From the NCBI GenBank assembly GCA_025457665.1, contig JALOTY010000085.1, forward strand, positions 1 through 42,855: a DNA stretch of 42,855 nt, given 5' to 3'. Source of the stretch: Akkermansiaceae bacterium (lineage in GTDB: Bacteria > Verrucomicrobiota > Verrucomicrobiia > Verrucomicrobiales > Akkermansiaceae). How positions within the stretch are numbered: the first letter of the stretch is position 1; each line of letters begins with the position of its first letter. A program made the position numbers and the translations under genes. A model generated the notes under the pieces. The model did no database searches. It worked only from the letters and a program-made list of their open reading frames with translations, and had not been told where the DNA came from. Shown here piece after piece: positions 25,031 through 34,462 of the stretch.

Positions 25031-25723
25031 ATGAGATTCTGCATCATCGGCCTCGGGTCCTTCGGCACCCACCTCACCCGGCAACTGAGCCGTGAAGGAC
25101 ACGAAATCGTCGCCGTGGACAACGATCCCGCCCACATCAATCAACTCAAGGATGAGATCGAGTTCCTCATCCAGGCGGATTGCACGGATCTGAATGCTTT
25201 CCATGAAATTCCCATCGATGCCTGCGATGCCGTGATTCTCGCGATCGGTGAGGATTTCGAGGCATCCCTTTCCATCGCCTCGAATGTCCAACAGCTCGGT
25301 GCGAAACGCATCATCAGCCGCATCATCAATCCGCTTCACGGTCGCCTGCTGAAGCTCTTGAAAATCGATGAACTGATCATCCCGGAAGCCATGGCCGCGG
25401 CGTGGATGGCGCGTTCCTTGAAAACGCCCGACCTGCTCAACAGCCTCGAACTCGGCGGCGGCCATGAGATCGCCCAGGTGATTGCCCCGGCGGCCATGGT
25501 CGGCATGACCCTTCAGGATGCGGCCCTGCGCGATCGCTACGAACTCAACCTGATCACCATCGGCAAAAGCCGCGGGATGTCCTCCTCCGCCGCCGGTCAC
25601 CATGCCATCCACAAGGTGCTCGGCGTGCCCCAGCCGGAGCGTTGTTTCGAGGCGGATGACATCCTCGTCCTTTTCGGCAAAGCCCAGGATATCCGCAAGA
25701 TGCTTCGCGAGCAGGGTGGCTGA
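25031..25723 (+). CDS. TrkA/KtrA family potassium uptake regulatory subunit
   Basis: A 230-residue cytoplasmic RCK protein. The N-terminal Rossmann domain binds NAD(H) or ATP/ADP (IIGLGSFGTHLTRQL, then the acidic VDND at the end of strand two). The C-terminal about 75 residues are an RCK_C ligand domain (EIAQVIAPAAMVGMTLQDA). It gates the TrkH/KtrB pore encoded immediately upstream. Single-RCK length points to KtrA rather than the double-domain TrkA of E. coli. Confidence 0.92.
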   Translation: MRFCIIGLGSFGTHLTRQLSREGHEIVAVDNDPAHINQLKDEIEFLIQADCTDLNAFHEIPIDACDAVILAIGEDFEASLSIASNVQQLGAKRIISRIINPLHGRLLKLLKIDELIIPEAMAAAWMARSLKTPDLLNSLELGGGHEIAQVIAPAAMVGMTLQDAALRDRYELNLITIGKSRGMSSSAAGHHAIHKVLGVPQPERCFEADDILVLFGKAQDIRKMLREQGG

Positions 25724-25768
25724 TTTGCCATCGCCAGCCGCGTCCTCCTTGCTTATCCCCCGGGGCGC

Positions 25769-27238
25769 ATGACCGCTCTCGACACCCTCCGCGCCCTCGC
25801 GGCCGATGCCGCCCTCGTTTCCTCTTCCGCCGCCGTGCTTGGCTGGGACGAGGAAACCTATCTCCCGCAGGCCGGTCACCCGTGGCGCAGCCGTCAACTC
25901 GCCTGGCTCGCCGGACGCGCTCATGAAATGCAGACTTCGGCCGCGTGGGCCGATGCCATCGCCGCCGCTCTGGCCGAGACCACCGATCCCCGCGAAATCG
26001 CGAACCTGCGCCAGATGCAGGTCGAGTTCGATCGCGCCACGAAGCTGCCCACCTCATTCGTCGAACGCGAGGCCACCCTCACCTCCGAGTCGAAACACGC
26101 CTGGGCCGCCGCCCGCAAGAACGACCGTTTCACGGACTTCGAACCCTTTCTCGGCAAACTCATCGACCTCGCCCGCGAAAAGGCCGATCTGTTAGGCTTC
26201 GAGGGTGAAGCCTACGATGCCCTCATCGCCCCCTACGAGCGCGGTGCCACGGCGGCGGGCATCGCGGCGCTGTTCGATGAACTTGCCCCGGCCCTGCGTG
26301 ACCTTGCGGCCGGCGCGGTCGAACGCTCCCGGACCCGTGGAGCCCGCCTGCCTGCCGGACCCTATCCGCTGGAGAAACAAATCGAACTGAACCGCGCCAT
26401 CGCGGCGGGGATCGGCTTTGATTTCGACTGCGGCCGGATCGATACCACCACGCATCCCTTCTGCACCACCTTGGGGCCGCGGGATGTGAGGTTGACGACC
26501 CGATACGATGAGTCGGATTTCACCTCATCCCTCTTCGGCGTCATGCACGAGGCGGGGCACGGGCTTTATGAACTGGGTTTGCGGGCCGAGGATTTCGGCA
26601 CACCGGCCGGCAGTGCGGTTTCGCTCGGGATCCATGAATCCCAATCCCGGCTGTGGGAAAACCACGTCGGACGCTCCCCCGCATTCTGGGAAAAATGGCT
26701 GCCGGAAGCCGCCCGACATTTCCCGCAGCTCGCCGGGCTGAGCCTCGATGACTTTCTCGCCTGCATCCATCAGTCCGAATATTCCTTCATCCGCGTGGAG
26801 GCGGACGAGGCCACCTACGATTTGCACATCCTCCTGCGCTTCGGCATCGAGCGACGCCTGATCCGCGGTGAGCTGGCCGTGCGCGATCTCCCGGGGGCTT
26901 GGAACGATGCCTTCGAATCCCTTTTCGGACGTCGTCCGTCGACCGACCGTGAAGGCTGCCTGCAGGACATCCACTGGTCCATGGGGGGTATCGGTTATTT
27001 CCCCACCTACACCCTCGGAAATCTCGCTGCCGCCCAGCTTTTCGCTGCGGCTTGCCGGGTGCCGGAAATCGGTTCCGCCGTGGCCGCAGCCGACTATGCC
27101 CCGCTGCTCGGCTGGCTGCGGACGCAGGTCCACGACATCGGCGGCACCCGCAGTCCCGCGGAAATCCTCAAATCGGCCACGGGTTCCGAGGCAGGCATTC
27201 AGGCCCACCTCGATCACCTCGGGAAACGCTATCTCTGA
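25769..27238 (+). CDS. M32 family metallocarboxypeptidase
   Basis: A 489-residue zinc carboxypeptidase of the Taq type. The metal site is H260-E-x-x-H264 in MHEAGHGLYELG, with the third ligand E290 in HESQSRLWENHVGRS. GIGYFPTYTLGNLAAAQLF near the C-terminus is the family's substrate-binding block. It has no signal peptide and is probably a cytoplasmic peptide-recycling enzyme. It lies 45 bp after the ktrA-type gene and converges on the next gene. Confidence 0.94.
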   Translation: MTALDTLRALAADAALVSSSAAVLGWDEETYLPQAGHPWRSRQLAWLAGRAHEMQTSAAWADAIAAALAETTDPREIANLRQMQVEFDRATKLPTSFVEREATLTSESKHAWAAARKNDRFTDFEPFLGKLIDLAREKADLLGFEGEAYDALIAPYERGATAAGIAALFDELAPALRDLAAGAVERSRTRGARLPAGPYPLEKQIELNRAIAAGIGFDFDCGRIDTTTHPFCTTLGPRDVRLTTRYDESDFTSSLFGVMHEAGHGLYELGLRAEDFGTPAGSAVSLGIHESQSRLWENHVGRSPAFWEKWLPEAARHFPQLAGLSLDDFLACIHQSEYSFIRVEADEATYDLHILLRFGIERRLIRGELAVRDLPGAWNDAFESLFGRRPSTDREGCLQDIHWSMGGIGYFPTYTLGNLAAAQLFAAACRVPEIGSAVAAADYAPLLGWLRTQVHDIGGTRSPAEILKSATGSEAGIQAHLDHLGKRYL

Positions 27239-27251
27239 GCGCCTCGGCCGC

Positions 27252-28094
27252 TTATTTGATTTCCATCCCGCTGTTCGGCCAGATCCATTTGACGATCTTG
27301 CCGTCCTTGATGAGAGCCTGGGCTTGGATGGTTTTCTCGCCGAAGATCGTCGTCGCCTTGTAGGCCACCAATCCGCTTTGGAAAGTTTCCCCATCCTGCT
27401 CCACCGTCTCCCCGGCCTTCCAGCCGAGGACCTGCTCGAACTCGAATTCCTGGATCCTGCCGCCCTTGATGTCGGACTGCATGAGCTGGACGATTCCCTC
27501 CTCATCAAGCTCCGCCGCGGGTGCGGGGGTCGGGGTCGGTTCAGGCGCGGGAGTCGGAGTTGGAGCCGGGGTGGGCTCGGGCATGGGTGCAGGCTCGGGC
27601 ACCACGGCCACCGGCGGTGCAGGTGGCTGGTTGCCCAGGAGTTCCACCAGATTCGTCGCCATCACATGCACCTTGCCCTCGATGGGTCCGGCAAAGGGGC
27701 TGACCACCAGCATTTCCCCTTCGACGCGCACCGGCGTCACCGGCGCCCCGGAGGGCAGGGTCATCGGTTTCGCGGCCCCGGGCACGGGCAGCTCGAGGTC
27801 GGTCCTGAGAGTCACTTTCTCCGGAAGCTGGTCGGGCTTGAGCGCGGCCACCCATTCCGGCGGTGCCGGCCATGTCGCCGGGGCGGGTGTGGGTGCGGGC
27901 GTCTGACCGGTCGGAGCTGCGGGCGGGGTTTGTGCTCCGGTGGCGGGCACGGCGCTTGGATCCACCTTGGCCACGGGTGCTTCCGTGGGCTTGTCCTTCG
28001 CCATGGAAATCATCGCGGGACTCAACCACGGCTCAAGGGCGTATCCGGCGATTCCCATCGCCCCGACCAGCACCAATCCGGAAACCAGTTTCAT
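27252..28094 (-). CDS. Pro/Ala/Thr-rich membrane-anchored protein of unknown function
   Basis: A 280-residue protein from ATG 28094, chosen because AAAGG lies just upstream and the sequence opens with a hydrophobic anchor (MKLVSGLVLVGAMGIAGYAL). An in-frame start at 28154 would add 20 basic residues. Two Pro/Ala/Thr-rich linkers (about residues 35-75 and 165-195, the latter with PxPTPAPEPTP-type repeats) flank a beta-rich middle part that mentions no known motif. The C-terminal about 85 residues form a compact domain (IVQLMQSDIKGGRIQEFEFE ... KIVKWIWPNSGM). I do not recognise the family. It may sit in the periplasm or cell envelope. Confidence 0.7.
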   Translation of the reverse strand: MKLVSGLVLVGAMGIAGYALEPWLSPAMISMAKDKPTEAPVAKVDPSAVPATGAQTPPAAPTGQTPAPTPAPATWPAPPEWVAALKPDQLPEKVTLRTDLELPVPGAAKPMTLPSGAPVTPVRVEGEMLVVSPFAGPIEGKVHVMATNLVELLGNQPPAPPVAVVPEPAPMPEPTPAPTPTPAPEPTPTPAPAAELDEEGIVQLMQSDIKGGRIQEFEFEQVLGWKAGETVEQDGETFQSGLVAYKATTIFGEKTIQAQALIKDGKIVKWIWPNSGMEIK

Positions 28095-28186
28095 GATGGC
28101 CTTTACGTAGTGGGCCGGCCCCTTCTTTGCCAGAGATTTTCCGCCCCGCCCCACCCGGGATTTGCGCAGGGCGAAAATGCCCGATG

Positions 28187-29236
28187 TCAGGCGTTTTTCA
28201 CCCGATCCCAGGCAGCGGTGTAGACGGGCAGCTTGTCGCCGAGGTAGGCGATGGGCTCACATTTCTCAAACAACTCGTCCGGTGGGAACAGCAGCGGGCT
28301 GCCACGGAAATCCTCGCTCAGATTCACGTAGGCAGCGGTGTTCGGCGCGCGGTAGCCGATCCATTGCATGTTTTCCGCGGCCACTTCGGGGTCGCAAAGG
28401 TGGTTGATGAACGCATGCGCCAGCGCCACTTCCTTGGCGGTTTTCGGGATGCAGAGGTCGTCGCAGGAAAAAGCCGCGCCTTCCTCGGGCAGCACGATTT
28501 CGATGTCCTCGTTCTCCTCCCGGGCCAGGATCAGCTCGCCCACATAGCCGTGGACCATGAAAAACTCGCCGGACGCGATGCCGCTCTTCCATTGCTCGTT
28601 TTCGAATTTCGCGATGTTCCGTTTCCACTCGATCACCAGATCGGCGGCGGCATTCACCTCGGACTCCACGGTCGAGTTGAAAGAATGCCCAAGCGACTTC
28701 AGCGCCGCGCCGAGCACTTCGCGCATGTCATCGAGCAGGGTCACCCGGCCTTTGACTTCCGGCCGACCGATCATCCGCCAGCTCTTGCCGGCATCGGGGA
28801 GTTTCGATGCCAGATAGGCCAGCACGGTGGGAGCCATCATGTAGGGGATCGATACGGCAAGCTCGGGGTCGAGGGCGTGTTTGAGGTAGTTTTTATCGAG
28901 ATTCGCGGTGTTCGGCAGGAGGCTCTTGTCGAGGTTCTGCAGCATGCCCTTTTCCTGAAGTTGCTTCACCGCATAGGACGAGGGCACGAGCACATCGTAA
29001 CCCGTCGCCCCGGCTTCCAGCTTGGCGATCATGGCCTCGTTCGAATCGAAGGTATCGATCACCACCTTGCAGCCCGCCTTTTTTTCGAAAGAGGCCTTGG
29101 CATCATCGCTCAGGTAGTCGGCCCAGGTGAAAACGGTCAGCGTTTTCGCTCCGCCATCCCCTTTGGAACAGGATGGCAGCAGGGAAGTGGCGGCGGCAGC
29201 ACCCGAAGCAGCGAGGAAATGGCGGCGGTTCATCAT
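28187..29236 (-). CDS. potD: Polyamine ABC transporter substrate-binding protein
   Basis: About 349 residues. A Tat-like signal (NRRHFLAASGA) is combined with a lipobox (LLPSC), suggesting a folded lipoprotein. The mature part matches PotD/PotF: LTVFTWADYLSDDAKASFEKK, DVLVPSSYAVKQLQEKGMLQ, IPYMMAPTVLAY and HAFINHLCDPEVAAENMQWIGY. It binds spermidine or putrescine in the periplasm. It is last in a minus-strand operon potA-potB-potC-potD, 31 bp after potC. The start could also be ATG 29233 or GTG 29245. Confidence 0.9.
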   Translation of the reverse strand: MMNRRHFLAASGAAAATSLLPSCSKGDGGAKTLTVFTWADYLSDDAKASFEKKAGCKVVIDTFDSNEAMIAKLEAGATGYDVLVPSSYAVKQLQEKGMLQNLDKSLLPNTANLDKNYLKHALDPELAVSIPYMMAPTVLAYLASKLPDAGKSWRMIGRPEVKGRVTLLDDMREVLGAALKSLGHSFNSTVESEVNAAADLVIEWKRNIAKFENEQWKSGIASGEFFMVHGYVGELILAREENEDIEIVLPEEGAAFSCDDLCIPKTAKEVALAHAFINHLCDPEVAAENMQWIGYRAPNTAAYVNLSEDFRGSPLLFPPDELFEKCEPIAYLGDKLPVYTAAWDRVKNA

Positions 29237-29267
29237 GGCCCCCACTCAAACAGGCCCGGCCATTTAA

Positions 29268-30038
29268 TCAAGCACGCCTTGTCAGCCGCTGGGCCAGCAT
29301 CACCACGACGAAGGTCATCGCCAGCATCAGCGTGGAAAGCGCGTTGATGACCGGCAGCTCCTTGCTCTTTTTGATCATCGAATACACCAGCGTCGGCAGC
29401 GTGTCCGCGCCCGGGCCCTTGACGAAATAGGTGACGACGTAGTCATCGATGGAAAGCGTGAAGGCAAGCAAGCCGCCTGCAAGAATCCCCGGCGCGAGGA
29501 TGGGCAGGGTGACTTTCATGAATGCCGCGACCCGCCCGGCCCCGAGATCACGCGCGGCTTCGACGACGTTGAAATCGAAGTCCTCCAACCGCGCCAGCAC
29601 CACCAGGGTCACATAACTCAGGCAGAAGGTCACATGCGCCAGTGTGATCGTCACCAGGCTCAGCGGCAGGCCGGCGGTGACGAAGAGCAGCAGCAGGCTC
29701 ATGCCCATGAGGATGTCCGGCAGCACCAGTGGCACCCGCACCAGCAGGCCGTGGAAATCCTGCAATCGACTGCGGTGGCGGTTCAGCGCGAAGGCCGCCG
29801 CGGTGCCGAGGATCATCGACGCCAGCGCCGCCGCCAGGGCGACCTTCATGGAATTTCCCAGCGCCATCAGCAGGTCATCCCGATCAGCGATGCGCTCGTA
29901 CCATTTCCACGTGAATCCCCGCCACTCCGGCGTGTAGCGCGAGGCATTGAAGGACCTAAGCACCAGCGCGAGGATAGGCAGATAGAAGAACACCAGCACC
30001 AGCAGCGTGGTGATCAGCGGCAGACGGCTTGCCTTCAT
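29268..30038 (-). CDS. potC: Polyamine ABC transporter permease
   Basis: A 256-residue inner-membrane permease with six predicted helices. The cytoplasmic EAA loop that docks on the ATPase reads VVEAARDLGAGRVAAFMKVT and is intact. It overlaps the potB stop by ATGA (30035-30038). It forms the channel with PotB for spermidine/putrescine import. Confidence 0.92.
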   Translation of the reverse strand: MKASRLPLITTLLVLVFFYLPILALVLRSFNASRYTPEWRGFTWKWYERIADRDDLLMALGNSMKVALAAALASMILGTAAAFALNRHRSRLQDFHGLLVRVPLVLPDILMGMSLLLLFVTAGLPLSLVTITLAHVTFCLSYVTLVVLARLEDFDFNVVEAARDLGAGRVAAFMKVTLPILAPGILAGGLLAFTLSIDDYVVTYFVKGPGADTLPTLVYSMIKKSKELPVINALSTLMLAMTFVVVMLAQRLTRRA

Positions 30039-30883
30039 GCGGACTCCCTCCTTTTCCGGCGGATCAGCATCGGCCCCAGCACCAGCAAGGTCAGCGCCCC
30101 GGAAAGCGCGGCCGCGGCGGGCAGGTTGCGGTCGTTGAAATTCCTCTGCGCGATGCGGTTGCCGATCATCCCGCTATCGGCACCACCGACCATGTCCGGC
30201 ACCACGTAGGAACCCAGCATCGGAATGAAGACCACGAGGAAAGCGGTGATCAGGCCTTGCCGGATGCCGGGGATGAAAACGGATCGAAAGGCCCGGAAGG
30301 CACCAGCACCGAGATCACGCGCGGCATCCAGCAGGCCGAAATCGAATTTCTCCGCCGCCGCAAAAAGCGGCAGGATCGCGAAGGGCAGGAAGGTGTAAAC
30401 ACTCACCACCACCACCGCGCCGGAGTTGCCTAACAGCCGATCATTCTCGCCTAACAGATGCAGCGCCCGCAGGGTTTTCGCCACCCAGCCCTCGGCATGG
30501 AGAAGCTGTTGCCAGGCGAAAACCCGGATCACGAAATTCGTCCAGAACGGCACCACGATCAGCAGCAGCACCAGCCCGCGCCAGCGGGGGGAAAGCCGCG
30601 CCAGACAGAAAGCCACCGGCAGCCCCAGACCCAGGCACAGCGCCGTGGTCAGCGCGCTGATCCACAGAGTCCGCCACAGCAGCAGCGGATAGGCCGGATC
30701 CGCCAGACTGCGCACGGCTTCCAGCGACCAGCCTTCGCCCACGCCGCCTTCGGGCAGGGTCGGACGGAAGGCGATCACGAAAATCACCAGCAGCGGCACC
30801 AGCACGAACACCACCAGCCACAGCAGGCTCGGCAGCGTGGCGCTCCATTCGCCCTTCGACTTGCCCGGTTTCTCAGTCTTCAT
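30035..30883 (-). CDS. potB: Polyamine ABC transporter permease
   Basis: A 282-residue permease with six predicted helices. Its EAA loop is LDAARDLGAGAFRAFRSVFI, so the ATPase docking site is intact. The start overlaps the end of potA by 11 bp (30873-30883), indicating translational coupling. The C-terminus is basic (RRKRRE). Confidence 0.92.
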   Translation of the reverse strand: MKTEKPGKSKGEWSATLPSLLWLVVFVLVPLLVIFVIAFRPTLPEGGVGEGWSLEAVRSLADPAYPLLLWRTLWISALTTALCLGLGLPVAFCLARLSPRWRGLVLLLIVVPFWTNFVIRVFAWQQLLHAEGWVAKTLRALHLLGENDRLLGNSGAVVVVSVYTFLPFAILPLFAAAEKFDFGLLDAARDLGAGAFRAFRSVFIPGIRQGLITAFLVVFIPMLGSYVVPDMVGGADSGMIGNRIAQRNFNDRNLPAAAALSGALTLLVLGPMLIRRKRRESA

Positions 30884-31886
30884 CCGGCAGGGTCAGCAGG
30901 GCTTCATCCTCCACGCGATAGCGGTCCAGCAGGAAACCGTCATTGGCATGCCAGCTCAGCCAGACCTCATCGCCCCACGCCGGTGCCTTCTCATCAAGCT
31001 GGAAACGCCGATGCTGCATCTCCGCACACAAGCGCCATTCCCCGCAACGCACCCAATAGCGGGTGTGCGAGCCGAAATAAATCACATCCTCCACCTTGCC
31101 CCTCACCGCATTCGCATCCGCCCCCACTTCCGGCTTCTCCCGCATCACCACGATCTTCTCCGGCCGCAGGGAAACATGCACGACCTCACCCGCCGCCACC
31201 GCGCGGTCGTTGTCGATCACGACCTCGCCCAGCCCGTCGATCGCGCAGCGCGAAAACCGCCCGCCACTTTCCACCACCCGGCCGTCGAGGAAATTCGTGT
31301 CGCCGATGAAGGCGGCCACAAACGAACTACGAGGAGTCTCGTAGATCTCCGCCGGCTTCCCGGTTTGCTCGATCACCCCGCGGTTCATCACCGCGATGCG
31401 GTCGCTGATCGACATCGCCTCGCCCTGGTCATGCGTGACGTAGAGGAAGGTGATGCCCACCTCGTCATGAATCGCATCCAGCTCCACCAGCAAGCGCTGC
31501 CGCAGCTTGAGATCGAGCGCCGCGAGTTCCAACATCCGCTCGGTCTCCCGCTTCACTTCCGCTGCCGACCACCCCTTGAGCTTCGGGCCGAAGGCGATGT
31601 TGTCCCGCACGCTCAGATGGGGAAAAAGCGCATACGACTGGAAAACCGTGTTCACCGGCCGCTGGTCCGGCGGCAGGTGGGTGATGTCCCGCCCGTCCAG
31701 CAGGATGCGGCCGCTGTCCGGTCGATCAAAGCCCGCCGCCATCCGCAGCAAGGTCGTCTTCCCGCAGCCCGACGGCCCCAGCAGGGAAAAGGTCTCCCCT
31801 TTCTCCACATCCAGCGTCACGTCGTCCACCGCGGTGAAATCCCCGAAGCGGCGGGTCACGTTCTCAAAGCGCAGCAGCGTCCCCAT
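30873..31886 (-). CDS. potA: Polyamine ABC ATPase lacking signature and Walker B segment
   Basis: A 337-residue PotA-like protein, about 40 residues shorter than usual. Walker A (GPSGCGKTT, about 37-45), the Q-loop (VFQSYALFPHL), the D-loop remnant (ALDLKLRQ) and the H-loop (YVTHDQGEAMSISD) are present, as is the C-terminal TOBE-like domain. Between L121 (ERMLEL) and A122 (AALDLKL) the expected about 45 residues, containing LSGGQ and the Walker B LLLDEP, are absent. The frame continues without a stop. Such a protein should not hydrolyse ATP. Junction is near 31521-31527. It may be a recent in-frame deletion, or an assembly fault. The rest of the operon looks intact. Confidence 0.88.
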   Translation of the reverse strand: MGTLLRFENVTRRFGDFTAVDDVTLDVEKGETFSLLGPSGCGKTTLLRMAAGFDRPDSGRILLDGRDITHLPPDQRPVNTVFQSYALFPHLSVRDNIAFGPKLKGWSAAEVKRETERMLELAALDLKLRQRLLVELDAIHDEVGITFLYVTHDQGEAMSISDRIAVMNRGVIEQTGKPAEIYETPRSSFVAAFIGDTNFLDGRVVESGGRFSRCAIDGLGEVVIDNDRAVAAGEVVHVSLRPEKIVVMREKPEVGADANAVRGKVEDVIYFGSHTRYWVRCGEWRLCAEMQHRRFQLDEKAPAWGDEVWLSWHANDGFLLDRYRVEDEALLTLPDED

Positions 31887-32152
31887 GTCCTTGTGAAAAG
31901 GAGCAAAGCCACTTCCAGGCCACTTTGTCGATAAGCCTTGAGAGGAAAGTGGAAACCTCGAAACACGGGAAAATCATCGAAGACTCCCAAGCCGCCCACT
32001 CCTGCGCAGGGCGAAATCGTTCGTTCACTCAACCTTCTGAAAACTCGTCACTTTCGTCGTTTCCGTGGTTCCCATTCCGATCTCCGCGAGAAGCCACACC
32101 GCACCCCGCTTGCCATCCCGCCGCCGCCCTGCCTAGTTTCACCCCCACACCC

Positions 32153-34462
32153 ATGTCCGACGTCCCGACCGAAGCCGCCGCCGCCCACATCGTCAAGATC
32201 GCCACCGAAACCGGCATCCACGTCAATTCCGTGGCCTCCACCGCCAAGCTCCTCGCCGAGGGCGCCACGGTCCCCTTCATTTCCCGCTACCGCAAGGAAG
32301 CCACCGGCTCGCTCGACGAAGTCCAGATCCAGGCGATCCGCGACCGCATGGTCCAGCTCGCCGAACTCGATGGCCGCCGCACCGCCATCCTCAAGTCGCT
32401 CGAAGAACGCAACCTCCTCTCCGATGAGCTGAAGAAGAAACTCGGCAACGCCGACACCATCGCCAAGCTCGAGGACATCTTCGCCCCCTTCCGCCCGAAA
32501 CGCCAGACCCGCGCCACCAAGGCCCGCGAAAAAGGCCTCGAACCGCTCGCCGATTGGCTGCTGGAAAACCAGAAGGCCGACCCCGCCGAGGAAGCCGCGA
32601 AATACGTCTCCGCCGAAAAGGAAGTGGCCGACGCCGCCGAAGCCCTCGCCGGAGCACGCGACATCATCGCCGAACGCGTGGCCGACGATGCCGACCTCCG
32701 TGGCCGCGTGCGCCGCATCTACGAGGAGGAAGCCACCGTTTCCTCCCGCGTGATGTATGGCAAGGAGGAGGACAAGGAAGCCGCGAAATACCGCGATTAT
32801 TTCGATTGGTCCGAGCCCTTCAAATCCATCCCCTCCCACCGCATGCTCGCCATCCGCCGCGGGGAGAAGGAAAGCTTCCTGATCATGCGCATCGATGTCC
32901 CGCTCGAACGCGTTGCCAATGAAGCCATCCCGCACTGGGTCAGCGCCACCGGCCCCGCCGGTGAACAGGTCCGCCTCGCCGTGGAAGACGGTTGCAAGCG
33001 CCTGCTCATGCCGTCCATGGAAACGGAAATGCGTCTCGCCGGGAAAAAATCCGCCGATGAAACCGCCATCCGCGTCTTTGCCGACAACCTCCGCGAACTC
33101 CTCCTCGCCTCACCCCTCGGCGGCAAGCGCACGCTCGCCATCGACCCCGGTTTCCGCACCGGCTGCAAGACGGTCGTTCTCGATGCCCAGGGCGCCCTCC
33201 TCCACCACACCCTCCTCCACGCCACTGCCGGGTCTAACAACCAGCTTTACGAAGCCGCCGTGGAACTCACCAAACTCCTCGGCCAGTACAAAATCGAAGC
33301 CATCGCCATCGGCAACGGCACCGCCAGCCGGGAAACCGAAGCCTTTGTTAGAAAGCTCAAGCTGCCCGCCTCCATCCAGATCATCGTGGTCAATGAATCC
33401 GGCGCTTCGATCTACTCGGCCTCCGAAGTCGCCCGCGAGGAATTCCCCAATGAGGACGTCACGGTCCGCGGCGCGGTCTCCATCGGCCGCCGCCTCATGG
33501 ACCCGCTCGCCGAATTGGTGAAAATCGATCCCAAGTCGATCGGCGTCGGCCAGTACCAGCACGATGTCGATCAACGCCTGCTGAAAAACGCGCTCGATGA
33601 CACCGTCGTCAGCGCCGTGAACTCCGTGGGCGTGGAGTTGAACACCGCTTCGAAACAACTCCTCTCCTACGTCTCCGGTCTCAATGCCACGTTGGCCGAA
33701 AACATCGTCGCCTTCCGCACGGAAAACGGCGGCTTCAAGTCCCGCGCCGAACTGAAAAACGTCCCGCGCCTCGGCGACAAAGCCTTCGAACAGGCTGCCG
33801 GGTTCCTCCGCGTCCGCGATGGCGCACATCCGCTCGATGCCTCCGCCGTTCACCCGGAAAGATATGCCCTCGTCGAACGCATGGCCGCGGACATCGGCTG
33901 TCAGGTCGCCGATCTTCTCACCAGTGCCGAGTTGCGGAAGAAAATCGATCTGAAGAGATATGTCGATGACGAGGTGGGTCTGCCCACTCTTCAGGACATC
34001 CTTGCCGAACTAGCCAAACCCGGCCGCGACCCGCGCAAGCAATTCGAAGCCTTCTCCTTTGCCGAAGGCGTGGAGAAACCCTCCGATCTGTCCCCCGGCA
34101 TGAAACTTCCCGGCATCGTCACGAATGTCGCCGCCTTCGGTGCCTTCGTCGATATCGGCGTCCACCAGGACGGCCTCGTCCACGTCAGCCAGCTCTCCGA
34201 CAACTTCGTCCGCGATGCCGCGGAAGTCGTGAAGGTCGGCCAGAAGGTCCAGGTCACCGTGCTCGAAGTGGACATCCCCCGCAACCGGATCTCGCTCTCG
34301 ATGAAATCGAAGCCCGACATGGAACCCCGCCGTGCCGGTGGTGGTGGCGGCAACAACAATGACCGCGGTCCCCGCCCTCCCGCCCGCCGCGACGACCGCG
34401 CCTCCGGCGGCGGCAACAACGACTGGTTCAGCCAAGCAATGAACCAAGCGAAAAAGCGCTGA
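32153..34462 (+). CDS. tex: Tex family RNA-binding transcription accessory protein
   Basis: A 769-residue protein of standard Tex length. In order it has the N-terminal helical region (VPFISRYRKEATGSLDEVQI), a YqgF/RNase H-like domain (TLAIDPGFRTGCKTVVLD), helix-hairpin-helix motifs (about 500-600) and a C-terminal S1 domain (GIVTNVAAFGAFVDIGVHQD). After it comes a Gly/Asn/Arg-rich tail (about 725-769), probably a disordered RNA-binding extension. I chose ATG 32153 because MSDVPTEAAAAHIVKIATET begins the family homology; a frame from 31925 adds low-quality sequence. Its stop codon touches repeat locus E with no spacing. Confidence 0.95.
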   Translation: MSDVPTEAAAAHIVKIATETGIHVNSVASTAKLLAEGATVPFISRYRKEATGSLDEVQIQAIRDRMVQLAELDGRRTAILKSLEERNLLSDELKKKLGNADTIAKLEDIFAPFRPKRQTRATKAREKGLEPLADWLLENQKADPAEEAAKYVSAEKEVADAAEALAGARDIIAERVADDADLRGRVRRIYEEEATVSSRVMYGKEEDKEAAKYRDYFDWSEPFKSIPSHRMLAIRRGEKESFLIMRIDVPLERVANEAIPHWVSATGPAGEQVRLAVEDGCKRLLMPSMETEMRLAGKKSADETAIRVFADNLRELLLASPLGGKRTLAIDPGFRTGCKTVVLDAQGALLHHTLLHATAGSNNQLYEAAVELTKLLGQYKIEAIAIGNGTASRETEAFVRKLKLPASIQIIVVNESGASIYSASEVAREEFPNEDVTVRGAVSIGRRLMDPLAELVKIDPKSIGVGQYQHDVDQRLLKNALDDTVVSAVNSVGVELNTASKQLLSYVSGLNATLAENIVAFRTENGGFKSRAELKNVPRLGDKAFEQAAGFLRVRDGAHPLDASAVHPERYALVERMAADIGCQVADLLTSAELRKKIDLKRYVDDEVGLPTLQDILAELAKPGRDPRKQFEAFSFAEGVEKPSDLSPGMKLPGIVTNVAAFGAFVDIGVHQDGLVHVSQLSDNFVRDAAEVVKVGQKVQVTVLEVDIPRNRISLSMKSKPDMEPRRAGGGGGNNNDRGPRPPARRDDRASGGGNNDWFSQAMNQAKKR

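Noticed and set aside
28163..32016. A shared 14-mer TGCGCAGGGCGAAA at 28163-28176 and 32003-32016, flanking the pot operon.
   Set aside because: A few 14-bp matches are expected by chance in 43 kb of G+C-rich DNA, and no further similarity surrounds the copies.
31925..32152. N-terminal extension of Tex from 31925.
   Set aside because: The extra residues are Pro/Ser-rich and unrelated to Tex; the family's N-terminus starts at ATG 32153.
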